From positions 1-18,777 of the forward strand of contig CAZZHH010000061.1 of the NCBI GenBank assembly GCA_964653595.1: a stretch of DNA of 18,777 bases, read 5' to 3'. The translations under genes and the position numbers were made by a program. Source of the DNA: JBAXTE01 sp964653595. Its GTDB lineage: Bacteria > Bacteroidota > Bacteroidia > Bacteroidales > WCHB1-69. This document shows, one piece after another, positions 1 to 7,535 of this stretch; the first letter of the stretch is position 1; every line of letters begins with the position of its first letter. The notes under the pieces were generated by a model, which did no database searches, had not been told where the DNA came from, and saw only the letters and a list, made by a program, of their open reading frames with translations.

Positions 1-103
1 TTTGTCCATGAGTAATTATTTGATTTTAGCAAACCAAAGTTACTTAATTAAGAGACAGGAAAATCAATCTCCAATTCTTAATATTTTTATCGAACAACAA
101 TGA

Positions 104-133
104 TTTGTTATTATAATTATTTGGTTATCTTTG
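104..133 (+). promoter_or_regulatory. Candidate Bacteroidetes-type promoter for the GH16 gene
   Basis: TTTG at 104-107 is followed after 18 bases by TATCTTTG at 126-133, which matches the phylum's -33 TTTG and -7 TAnnTTTG pattern; the usual gap is about 19-21. The -7 box ends 39 bases before the ATG at 173, leaving room for a short AT-rich leader. No Shine-Dalgarno sequence is visible, as is usual in this phylum. Confidence 0.5.
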
Positions 134-172
134 AAAAATAAAATTCATATTAATTAATATATTCAAAAAAAC

Positions 173-2839
173 ATGAAAAAAATATTTAATTTAGTATTTT
201 TGTTAACTTTAATACAAGGCGTTACTGGGCAAAAAACTTATGTTGATTTACAACCATTGACAATATTAAAAAATCCTATTGAAAAAACTGGATGGGATAC
301 AGTTTTTCATGATGAGTTTAATGGTTCAAAGAATCCAATGTGGCAAAATCGATATTGTTGGTGTGGAAATACCATACCCGGGTTTTCTACTTATTTTATA
401 GACCAAAATTATTCTTTTGGTCCTAGGCCAGGGTCTTTAACTTTGATATCTAAAAAAGAAGATTATACGCCTTCTGGTTCAATAATTAAAAAACCATATA
501 CATCTGCTATGCTATACTCTAGCCCTTGTGGTGCAGCAAACTCACTTCCAACCCCAAACCGAACATGGGTATATGGCTATTTTGAAATTCGATGTAAAAA
601 CCCTAAAGGGCAATTAATGTGGCCTGCATTTTGGTTATTTGGTGATGCAAATTCTACTAGTACCTACAATGAATTAGATGTTTTTGAATTCGGAACGGGA
701 GATGCCGTAGTGATGACGAATCATTATCAAGCACCAAATGCTAATGTTCACTCTCTTTCTAAATGGATTTATTCTATGCCGGGTCAAACGTTTGGAGATA
801 CATGGGTAACTTATGCCTTAAAATGGGAACCAAACAAGTTAGTGTGGTATATTAATAATCAACCTGTTAGAATTGTGACTAATCTATCTTCCATAATACC
901 AACAACTGCAATGGGGATAATAATTGGTGGAGGAGCAAACGATTTTTACACATCAGGCACTTTGAATTTACCAAAGAATTTTCCAAATTCTATGGTGATC
1001 GATTATGTAAGAGTATACCAAAGAAATAATTATAGCATTCCTAATCCAATTTTTTCTATTAATAAAAAGCAGGGATTTACTATTGGTGAACATCTTGATA
1101 TTGATTTTTCTTTAAACACTCCAATTTATATTGATGCTTCAGAAAGTTATATGCCAAATCATTTATACTATTTATCAATTATGGAGTGCAATCAACTAGG
1201 TGTAATTATCCCTAATACGGAATATGTGGGAGTGATTGATGGGAGTGATATTTCTCAAGTGAATAATATAAATTTAACAGCATTTATACAATCAAAAGGA
1301 GGATCCCTAAGTAGTAATAAACATTATATCGTAAAATTGGCAGGGTCTTCACCTTGGACAGAAAAATTTCAATATATCCATTTAGTGAACTGTAATGGTA
1401 GAATTAGTTTTAAAATTAATGGGAATGATAATACAGTATGGCCAACTCCAATAGTTATTAAAAATAATGATATTAAGACTAGAATAATTTTGGATGCTAC
1501 TCAATCAATTTCCTGTAATAATAGTTATTGGGTTTCCTTTTTTGAATGTAACTCCAGTGGAGTTCAGATTGGAACAGAGAAGGGGGGTTGGATTTCTTCT
1601 TTAAATTGGACGTCAGGTTTTTCTAAAAAAATACTCGAGAGTCTTGATGTTGAATTTTTTGCACAGACTGTATATAATTATGTTTTTCAAAGAGGACATT
1701 ATTATACAATAAAACTTGCAATTGGACCCAACTGGACAGAAAAACATCAACTCGTTTACATTGAACCATGTATTGATAATGTTATTTATAGCATTAATGA
1801 TAATTATGCAACATTTCCGTCGGTAATTTCAATTGAAAATGGACAAGATATATTACTAGATGGGGCAAACAGTATGATTTGTAATAATAATTTTTATTTT
1901 TCAATACAAGAATGTAATTCAGCTGGCAGTATAATAAATGGCGCAAATGAAGTCTATGAATGGGCAGCAAATGGCACTTCTAACGGAGTATTAGGAGATG
2001 AGACAGTTTATTACTATATAATTGGCAGATATAATATTAGAGAATTTTGTTCAAGGAAGAACTATGAATTAGGATGTGGTAAATATTATAGGGTAAAACT
2101 TGCAACAGGTTCTTTGTTTAATGAAGTAAAAATTATATATATTGAACCTTGTTTAAATGTGAATAGTAGTTATTTAATTAATTATACAGACCAACAAAGT
2201 TACAATTTTAGCAATACAAATGTCGATTTAAAAATGTATGCGCCTAATAGTATTTCGTGTAATCGCAATTATTTTGTTTCAGTTCAAAAAATGCTTAATG
2301 GTGTTTTGGTTGAACCTGAAGTAAAAGATTGGCTAAATCCATTTGAGGTTTACTTCTTATTGAATACTGGGGCTTTTGATCTTAAGGCTTTTGCGATGGA
2401 TTCAAATCATAATAGTCAATATCCCCTGAGTCCCTTTAGTTTTGCCAACAATTGCTCATATCGTGTTAGGATGGTTGCAAGTGCAGGTATTTGTAATCAA
2501 TTTGTGTGGAACACAACTGATAAAATAATTAATTTTGGCAGTAGCAAATCTAATGATAATAATGAAGAATTAATTGTAGCTAAAAATGAAATTGATGAAA
2601 CATTCATAGAAGTATCTCCAAATCCAAGTAATAATCAAATTTTACTACAAGTTCCAAATAATGACAAAAACAGCATGCTTGATTTGGGAATATATGATTT
2701 ACAAGGCAATAGAGTTAAATATGTTAATTTTTCAGGTGATATTTGTGTCGTGGAAATAAGTGATTTAGCTTCTGGTGTGTATTTTTTACGAATAATATTA
2801 AATAATACATTGATTACAAAGAAAATTATAAAAACATAG
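173..2839 (+). CDS. Secreted GH16 glycoside hydrolase with four C-terminal repeats and T9SS sorting domain
   Basis: This is a predicted exported endo-acting beta-glucanase or related galactanase, 888 aa. Residues 1-20 form a signal peptide (Lys-Lys, then a hydrophobic stretch). The GH16 domain spans about 40-285. It carries the beta-bulge catalytic motif ELDVFE at 167-172, so E167 is the expected nucleophile, D169 the assisting residue and E172 the acid/base; the aromatic strand MWPAFWLFG (149-157) precedes it. Downstream are four divergent repeats of about 110-130 aa (roughly 290-407, 408-533, 534-660, 661-790). The first three share a D-A/G-x-x-S...N-x-x-Y/F...ECN core and a YY-x-(I/V)KLA segment ending near a Cys. 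The tail at about 812-888 is a T9SS type A sorting domain (SPNPSNNQ, LASGVYFLRI, KKIIKT). The protein should therefore pass the Sec system and be surface-attached or released by T9SS. The substrate (laminarin, lichenan or an algal galactan) cannot be read from the sequence. The gene stands alone, with no SusC/SusD pair beside it. Confidence 0.9.
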   Translation: MKKIFNLVFLLTLIQGVTGQKTYVDLQPLTILKNPIEKTGWDTVFHDEFNGSKNPMWQNRYCWCGNTIPGFSTYFIDQNYSFGPRPGSLTLISKKEDYTPSGSIIKKPYTSAMLYSSPCGAANSLPTPNRTWVYGYFEIRCKNPKGQLMWPAFWLFGDANSTSTYNELDVFEFGTGDAVVMTNHYQAPNANVHSLSKWIYSMPGQTFGDTWVTYALKWEPNKLVWYINNQPVRIVTNLSSIIPTTAMGIIIGGGANDFYTSGTLNLPKNFPNSMVIDYVRVYQRNNYSIPNPIFSINKKQGFTIGEHLDIDFSLNTPIYIDASESYMPNHLYYLSIMECNQLGVIIPNTEYVGVIDGSDISQVNNINLTAFIQSKGGSLSSNKHYIVKLAGSSPWTEKFQYIHLVNCNGRISFKINGNDNTVWPTPIVIKNNDIKTRIILDATQSISCNNSYWVSFFECNSSGVQIGTEKGGWISSLNWTSGFSKKILESLDVEFFAQTVYNYVFQRGHYYTIKLAIGPNWTEKHQLVYIEPCIDNVIYSINDNYATFPSVISIENGQDILLDGANSMICNNNFYFSIQECNSAGSIINGANEVYEWAANGTSNGVLGDETVYYYIIGRYNIREFCSRKNYELGCGKYYRVKLATGSLFNEVKIIYIEPCLNVNSSYLINYTDQQSYNFSNTNVDLKMYAPNSISCNRNYFVSVQKMLNGVLVEPEVKDWLNPFEVYFLLNTGAFDLKAFAMDSNHNSQYPLSPFSFANNCSYRVRMVASAGICNQFVWNTTDKIINFGSSKSNDNNEELIVAKNEIDETFIEVSPNPSNNQILLQVPNNDKNSMLDLGIYDLQGNRVKYVNFSGDICVVEISDLASGVYFLRIILNNTLITKKIIKT

Positions 2840-2944
2840 AAGCTAGACAAGTAGATTGTTTTGTCATTGTTAAATATTTTTTTGACTTAATGTCCTCAAT
2901 CGCTTGTTAAAAAAGCTTGACAATGTTTCTATCAGAATAATTAC

Positions 2945-2952
2945 TACATTTG
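2945..2952 (+). promoter_or_regulatory. Candidate -7 box upstream of the membrane protein gene
   Basis: TACATTTG fits the Bacteroidetes TAnnTTTG -7 element and lies 53 bases before the ATG at 3006. No TTTG at the expected -33 distance is visible (the nearest TTG, 2917-2919, is 25 bases away), so the call rests on one box. The 166-base gap between the genes shows no convincing terminator for the gene upstream. Confidence 0.3.
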
Positions 2953-3005
2953 CTTTTTAGTATCATTCTGTAACAATCAATTAAAGACAATTTATATTTA
3001 TTAAG

Positions 3006-4829
3006 ATGAATCGATTATCAACAAAAACTACTTTATTATTAATGTTAATAATTGTTTTTATTAACTATTTGTTTCAACCTACTAACATCCTCACTTGGGA
3101 TATTTTTGGCTATTATCTTTACTTGCCGTTTCAATTTATTTATCACGATTTGGGAATCTCACATTTTGAAGTGTTAAACGAAATAGTAGCAAAATACCAT
3201 AACACGGAGACACTTTATCAAATTATCCAACAGCCCAATGGAACATCAGTGATGAAATATTCAATGGGTATGTCCTTTTTTTATGCCCCTTTCTTTTTTA
3301 TAGGACATGCATTTGCCTATTTGTTGGATTATCCCATGGATGGCTTTTCGTTGCCATACCAGAAATCAATTTTTTTCGGAGGAATCATCTATTCAATTCT
3401 CGGAATCTGGCTTTTGATGAAAGTGCTATTACATTTTTTTTCTGATAAAGTAAGTGCCATCACTCTGTTGCTAATTGTTCTTGCCACAAACATTCTGGTC
3501 CATTTCGGTATGTTTGGACAAAATGCCATGTCGCACAATATGTTGTTTTTCAGTTATGCCTTAATACTGTGGCTGACGATAAAGTGGCATGAGACTTATA
3601 AGATTAAACATATAATTGGATTGGCAATAATTTGTGGTCTTACAATTTTAAGTCGTCCATCAGAAATTGTCTGTTTGCTGATCCCATTTTTGTGGGGAGT
3701 TGCTAATTTCAAAGGATTTAAAGAAAAGATAGCGATACTGTTAAAGAACAAGAAGCAGATATTGTTGTTTGTTTTTATAATTGTTTTGATTGGTTCATTT
3801 CAGTTGATTTATTGGAAAATAATTACAGGGAAGTTTCTTTTTTATAGTTATGGAGCCAATGCAGGTGAAGGATTTGAATTCCTTTCCCCATATTTATATG
3901 AAGTATTATTCAGTTTCCGCAAAGGATGGCTACTGTACACCCCAATCATGGTTTTTGCAATCATCGGTTTTGTTCAGGTTTACAAAAAAAATAGATTTAT
4001 CTTTTGGGCACTTTTTGCCTATTTTCTTTTGAACTTATATATTGTTTCCAGTTGGAGTTGTTGGTGGTATGCCCAAAGCTTTAGTCAACGATCGCTCATC
4101 CAATCTTATCCAGTTATGGCAATTGGGTTGGGGTACTTTATTCAGTGGCTGATGAATCAAAAGTTAGTTGTAAAAGTGCTGCTTTTTCTGGTTATTATCG
4201 GGATGATTGGGATTAATGTATTCCAGTCATATCAATACTATGCTGGGGTTTTGCATGGAGACAGCATGACTGGGGCATATTATATGAGGACTTTCGGGAA
4301 ATTGCATGCAAGCGAAGAGGATCGAAAACTGTTGATGGTGAATCGCTTTTTTAATGGGGAAGAGGTTTTCGAGAATGATGGCAGTTATATCAAAACAAAA
4401 GAATTCACCATTGAACGTCTTGAAAAAATCAAGTATGATTCATTAACTGAAGTTGATTTTTCAACCTCAAATAAGCTCAATGTCGATACACTCTATTCTC
4501 CTGGAATTGAAATCCCATACGCAGAGATAACAGAAAAGGGTCATGCGTGGCTTCGGATAACGGCATGGGTCTATCCCGTAACTGATGTGGTGGAAAATCC
4601 GTTTTGTTTGGTGACACATTTTACCCATAAAGGATTTCCATATAAATATAAAGCCATTGATTCAGAAAAATTGAATCTAAAACTCAATGCTTGGAATAAA
4701 ATCACCCTCGATTATCTTACACCTGAAGTGAGAAAAGTGAAGGATTCTTTGAAGGTCTTTTTTTGGTTAAGAGGAAAACAACCTTTGAATGTTGGAGGAA
4801 TTAAGGTGGAAGTTTATGATAAGGAATAA
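3006..4829 (+). CDS. Multi-pass GT-C-like membrane protein (putative glycosyltransferase family 39-type)
   Basis: A 607-aa inner-membrane protein. About ten or more hydrophobic helices occupy residues 8-405, followed by a soluble C-terminal region at about 410-607 that looks beta-rich. The first periplasmic loop starts right after helix 1 with TWDIFGYYLYLP (30-41). An acidic residue here (D32) is where GT-C enzymes of the ArnT/PMT type place their catalytic Asp. Other conserved-looking segments are KYSMGMSFFYAPFFF (84-98), GLTILSRPSE (211-220) and LFSFRKGWLLYTP (301-313). GT-C enzymes move a sugar from a polyprenyl-phosphate donor to a lipid, glycan or protein on the periplasmic side. By inference this one may act in cell-surface glycan or protein glycosylation, but no sugar-pathway genes flank it, so the substrate is unknown. 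The fold assignment rests on topology and the early Asp; exact family membership is uncertain. Confidence 0.65.
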   Translation: MNRLSTKTTLLLMLIIVFINYLFQPTNILTWDIFGYYLYLPFQFIYHDLGISHFEVLNEIVAKYHNTETLYQIIQQPNGTSVMKYSMGMSFFYAPFFFIGHAFAYLLDYPMDGFSLPYQKSIFFGGIIYSILGIWLLMKVLLHFFSDKVSAITLLLIVLATNILVHFGMFGQNAMSHNMLFFSYALILWLTIKWHETYKIKHIIGLAIICGLTILSRPSEIVCLLIPFLWGVANFKGFKEKIAILLKNKKQILLFVFIIVLIGSFQLIYWKIITGKFLFYSYGANAGEGFEFLSPYLYEVLFSFRKGWLLYTPIMVFAIIGFVQVYKKNRFIFWALFAYFLLNLYIVSSWSCWWYAQSFSQRSLIQSYPVMAIGLGYFIQWLMNQKLVVKVLLFLVIIGMIGINVFQSYQYYAGVLHGDSMTGAYYMRTFGKLHASEEDRKLLMVNRFFNGEEVFENDGSYIKTKEFTIERLEKIKYDSLTEVDFSTSNKLNVDTLYSPGIEIPYAEITEKGHAWLRITAWVYPVTDVVENPFCLVTHFTHKGFPYKYKAIDSEKLNLKLNAWNKITLDYLTPEVRKVKDSLKVFFWLRGKQPLNVGGIKVEVYDKE

Positions 4830-4957
4830 TCATTTGGGTCGCGATGCCATCAGTTGCGTTTGATTTTGACCCTTTATTGATATAAAATCATCAAACTTCA
4901 TTTTTTTTTGAATTAATCCATAAATTTGAGTTAAATCCAATTAATATTCTGTCTTTT

Positions 4958-4990
4958 TTGTAATTCGTGGGCAAAAAAGTAGTAATTTTG
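4958..4990 (+). promoter_or_regulatory. Candidate promoter for typA
   Basis: TTG at 4958-4960 and TAATTTTG at 4983-4990 (a TAnnTTTG match), separated by 22 bases, lie 27 bases before the typA ATG. The spacing is slightly long for the phylum consensus. The rest of the gap after the membrane protein gene (4830-4957) shows only AT-rich sequence. Confidence 0.45.
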
Positions 4991-5017
4991 CATCAGAATT
5001 AACAATAAACACCTAAT

Positions 5018-6823
5018 ATGCACGAAATCAGAAACATAGCTATCATAGCTCACGTTGACCACGGGAAAACGACTTTAGTTGACAGAATTTTACATCAAGT
5101 TAAAATGTTCCGGGACAACCAGGATATGGGCGAATTAATTTTGGATAGCAATGATTTAGAGCGGGAACGAGGCATTACCATTTTGGCAAAAAACGTTTCA
5201 GTTCGTTACAAAGACGTAAAAATCAACATCATCGATACACCAGGTCACTCCGATTTCGGAGGCGAAGTAGAGCGTGTGTTGAATATGGCCGATGGTTGTT
5301 TGTTGGTAGTAGATGCATTTGAGGGTCCCATGCCTCAAACCCGTTTTGTGCTTCAAAAAGCAATCGAATTAAACCTTAAACCAATCGTAGTCGTAAATAA
5401 AGTAGATAAGCCTAATTGCAAACCCGATGAAGTGGTAGAACAAGTATTCGACCTCATGTTTAGTTTAGATGCCACCGAAGATCAATTGAACTTTCCTGTA
5501 GTTTATGGCTCTGCAAAACAAGGTTGGATGGGTGAAGACTGGAACAACCCAAGCACCGATTTCACCTACTTGTTAGACACCATCATCAAAACTATTCCAC
5601 CTGCTTTACAGAAAGAAGGAACCCCTCAAATGATGATTACTTCTTTGGATTATTCATCTTATGTGGGTCGGATTGCCGTAGGACTTTTATCGAGAGGCCA
5701 GCTACAAGTAGGAATGAACATTGCATTGGTTCGTCGTGACGGCAGAATCCAAAAATCAAAAATCAAAGAACTATATACCTTTGAGGGTTTAGGGAAACAA
5801 CGTACCAAAGAGATCGTCTATTCCGGCGATATCTGTGCAGTTTTAGGACCAGAAGATTTTGACATTGGCGATACCATTGCCGATTTTGAGTCACCAGAAG
5901 CTTTGATTCCGATTGATGTGGATGAGCCAACCATGAGCATGTTGTTTACCATCAACAACTCTCCATTTTTTGGCAAAGAGGGAAAATTTCTAACCTCCCG
6001 TCATCTTCGCGACCGTTTGATGCTAGAAACTGAGAAGAACTTGGCACTTCGCGTTGTTGAGACTGATTCAGCCGATCAATTTATGGTTTTCGGACGTGGG
6101 ATTCTTCACTTGTCTGTGTTGATTGAGACCATGCGTCGCGAAGGCTACGAATTGCAAGTGGGACAACCACAAGTAATCATTAAAGAAGTAGATGGCGTTA
6201 AATGTGAACCTATCGAACAATTGACCATTCATGTTCCGGAGCAATTTGCTGGAAAAGTGATCGAAATCGTTTCACAACGTAAAGGGGAAATTTTAGATAT
6301 TGTAAACAAAGGAGATCGTGCCAACTTGGAATTCAAAATTCCTTCCCGTGGAATCATTGGCATGCGTAACGTGATGCTTACTGCTACCGAAGGGGAAGCC
6401 GTAATTGCTCATAGATTTCTTGCATTCGAACCTTGGAAAGGAGATATTCAATCGCGTAGAAGCGGTGCTTTGATTGCGATGGAAACCGGAACTGCCACTG
6501 GGTATGCAATCAACAACCTTCAAGATCGTGGTCGTTATATCGTGGAACCGATGGACGAAGTGTATGCAGGCCAAGTAGTAGGTGAACACATCCGACAAGA
6601 TGATTTGGTATTGAATGTTACCAAAGCAAAACAACTTACCAACATGCGTGCTTCCGGTTCGGATAATAAATTATTGATAGCTCCAGCGGTGAAGTTCTCA
6701 TTAGAAGAGTATATGGAATACATTGCAAACGATGAGTACCTAGAAATCACTCCATTAAAGTTGAGATTAAGAAAAATATTACTCGACGAAAACGATCGGA
6801 AGAGAGCTGCAAAAAAGAAGTAA
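5018..6823 (+). CDS. typA: Ribosome-associated translational GTPase TypA/BipA
   Basis: TypA/BipA is a GTPase of the EF-G/LepA superfamily that binds the 70S ribosome and helps ribosome assembly and growth under stress or cold. This 601-aa protein has the usual full length. The G-domain motifs are all present: G1 AHVDHGKT (11-18), G2 with ERERGIT (48-54), G3 DTPGH (73-77), G4 NKVD (127-130) and G5 GSA (164-166). Domain II and the EF-G-like domains follow. The C-terminal TypA-specific region includes the SRGIIGMRN segment near 441-449 and a basic tail. The start MHEIRNIAIIAHVDHGKTT is canonical for the family, with G1 beginning 11 residues in. The gene has its own candidate promoter and is followed by strong hairpins, so it is probably transcribed alone. 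Confidence 0.97.
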   Translation: MHEIRNIAIIAHVDHGKTTLVDRILHQVKMFRDNQDMGELILDSNDLERERGITILAKNVSVRYKDVKINIIDTPGHSDFGGEVERVLNMADGCLLVVDAFEGPMPQTRFVLQKAIELNLKPIVVVNKVDKPNCKPDEVVEQVFDLMFSLDATEDQLNFPVVYGSAKQGWMGEDWNNPSTDFTYLLDTIIKTIPPALQKEGTPQMMITSLDYSSYVGRIAVGLLSRGQLQVGMNIALVRRDGRIQKSKIKELYTFEGLGKQRTKEIVYSGDICAVLGPEDFDIGDTIADFESPEALIPIDVDEPTMSMLFTINNSPFFGKEGKFLTSRHLRDRLMLETEKNLALRVVETDSADQFMVFGRGILHLSVLIETMRREGYELQVGQPQVIIKEVDGVKCEPIEQLTIHVPEQFAGKVIEIVSQRKGEILDIVNKGDRANLEFKIPSRGIIGMRNVMLTATEGEAVIAHRFLAFEPWKGDIQSRRSGALIAMETGTATGYAINNLQDRGRYIVEPMDEVYAGQVVGEHIRQDDLVLNVTKAKQLTNMRASGSDNKLLIAPAVKFSLEEYMEYIANDEYLEITPLKLRLRKILLDENDRKRAAKKK

Positions 6824-6837
6824 TTGACTTTAATTAG

Positions 6838-6890
6838 CGATTTTGGCATAAAAACCGCTTTGCTTCGCAGCAATTTTTCCGCCAAAATCG
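6838..6890 (+). terminator. Long imperfect hairpin just after typA (possible terminator)
   Basis: CGATTTTGGC at 6838-6847 pairs perfectly with GCCAAAATCG at 6881-6890. Inside, an A5 and a T5 run and a GC-rich tip around GCTTTGCTTCGCAGC can also pair, giving a stem-loop of about 53 nt that starts 14 bases after the typA stop. No T-tract follows directly, so it may act together with the next hairpin or be a palindromic repeat. Confidence 0.5.
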
Positions 6891-6903
6891 GGTTGATTGT
6901 TAG

Positions 6904-6938
6904 CCTAATAACCCCACGCTCCGCGTGGGGTTATTAGG
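6904..6938 (+). terminator. Strong perfect hairpin, 16-bp stem, after typA
   Basis: The arms 6904-6919 and 6923-6938 are perfect reverse complements with a 3-nt TCC loop; the inner part is very GC-rich (ACCCCACGC/GCGTGGGGT). A short TTTT follows at 6939-6942. The position and shape fit an intrinsic terminator for typA. The unusually perfect, GC-rich palindrome in an AT-rich genome could also be a repeated palindromic element. Confidence 0.6.
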
Positions 6939-6942
6939 TTTT

Positions 6943-6999
6943 GACGCCTTCGGCGCCGTAGCTTCGCAACTTCATCCGGACTATTCGACGCCTGCGTCG
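6943..6999. repeat. Small GC-rich palindromes continuing the hairpin cluster
   Basis: After the perfect hairpin come further short palindromic pieces: a CGCC-TTCG-GCG type stem near 6944-6956, and CGACGC (6986-6991) pairing with GCGTCG (6994-6999) across CT. Like the two hairpins upstream they centre on CTTCG or CTCCGC-like tips. They look like degraded members of one repeat family; none contains a gene. Confidence 0.35.
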
Positions 7000-7262
7000 C
7001 TGAGTACTCGCAAATTTATACACTCCTTTTATCGCATTTTACGTTGGAGATGAATATCACCACTATAAAAACTTTTCATTACCTACTGGTTTGCCACACA
7101 ACTATAAATTGTTTAAATCAAAATGGAATAAAACAACTTGATTGGTTTTAAATCTACCAATGTTTCTTTTTTAAAAAATTACTATATATCCATAATGCAA
7201 CCATTTAATGTTTGTCATCGTCATTTACGATGTGTAACAACATTTAAAATCAAAAAAACAAT
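7000..7262. other. Gene-free AT-rich spacer
   Basis: I see no credible gene here. The only structure noted is a small perfect stem-loop at 7216-7232 (CATCGT and ACGATG around a 5-base loop). The stretch separates the typA hairpins from the nested palindromic element. Confidence 0.5.
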
Positions 7263-7463
7263 TTAATTATATGGCTTTACAGGATTTAGAGTGAGGATAT
7301 TTATTTCATTGTCACCCTGAGTTTATCGAAGGGCTTTCAAAAGTTCTTGACAGAGTTCTTCGACAAGCTCTGTATGACACTTATATTCTAATATTATCTG
7401 AAATAATATTTATGGTATTTTATTAAATTCACCACTCTAAATCCTATAGTGCCATTTATATCA
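7263..7463. mobile_element. MITE-like nested palindromic element (candidate)
   Basis: The outer arms 7271-7293 and 7433-7455 are inverted repeats with 20 of 23 positions matching. They include a perfect 13-base core, AGGATTTAGAGTG (7281-7293) against CACTCTAAATCCT (7433-7445), and weaker pairing extends to about 7263 and 7463. Nested within are a second imperfect inverted repeat (7310-7331 with 7358-7379) and a perfect AATATTA/TAATATT pair (7390-7396, 7404-7410). The element is about 190-200 bp with no coding capacity and ends about 70 bases before the next gene. That size and symmetry fit a miniature inverted-repeat element or a large structured repeat. No target-site duplication was established. 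Confidence 0.35.
7310..7379. repeat. Imperfect inverted repeat of the CACCCTGAG...TCGAAG type
   Basis: The left arm TGTCACCCTGAGTTTATCGA continues to 7331. The right arm, 7358-7379, is its imperfect reverse complement, with 17 of 22 identical and several mismatches that would be G-U pairs in RNA. A related single arm occurs at 12456-12480, so this is a repeated sequence in this genome. From memory, similar CCCTGAG...TCGAAGG motifs recur in intergenic DNA of many bacteria. Confidence 0.6.
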
Positions 7464-7535
7464 TGTAAAAAAATCCATATATTTACCAAGATTATTTAGA
7501 AAGAACACTTATCTATCCATAAAAAATTCTTAATT

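Noticed and set aside
2840..3005. Possible terminator after the GH16 gene
   Set aside because: Only short, widely spaced inverted pieces (such as CATTGT with ACAATG) and a T-run are present; they do not form a convincing stem-loop.
4830..4870. GGGTC...GACCC pairing after the membrane protein gene as a terminator
   Set aside because: The stem is only five bases, with a loop of more than 20 bases and no directly following T-tract.
6293..6634. A 113-codon minus-strand open frame opposite typA
   Set aside because: TypA is intact and conserved across this stretch; the antisense peptide has no recognisable features.
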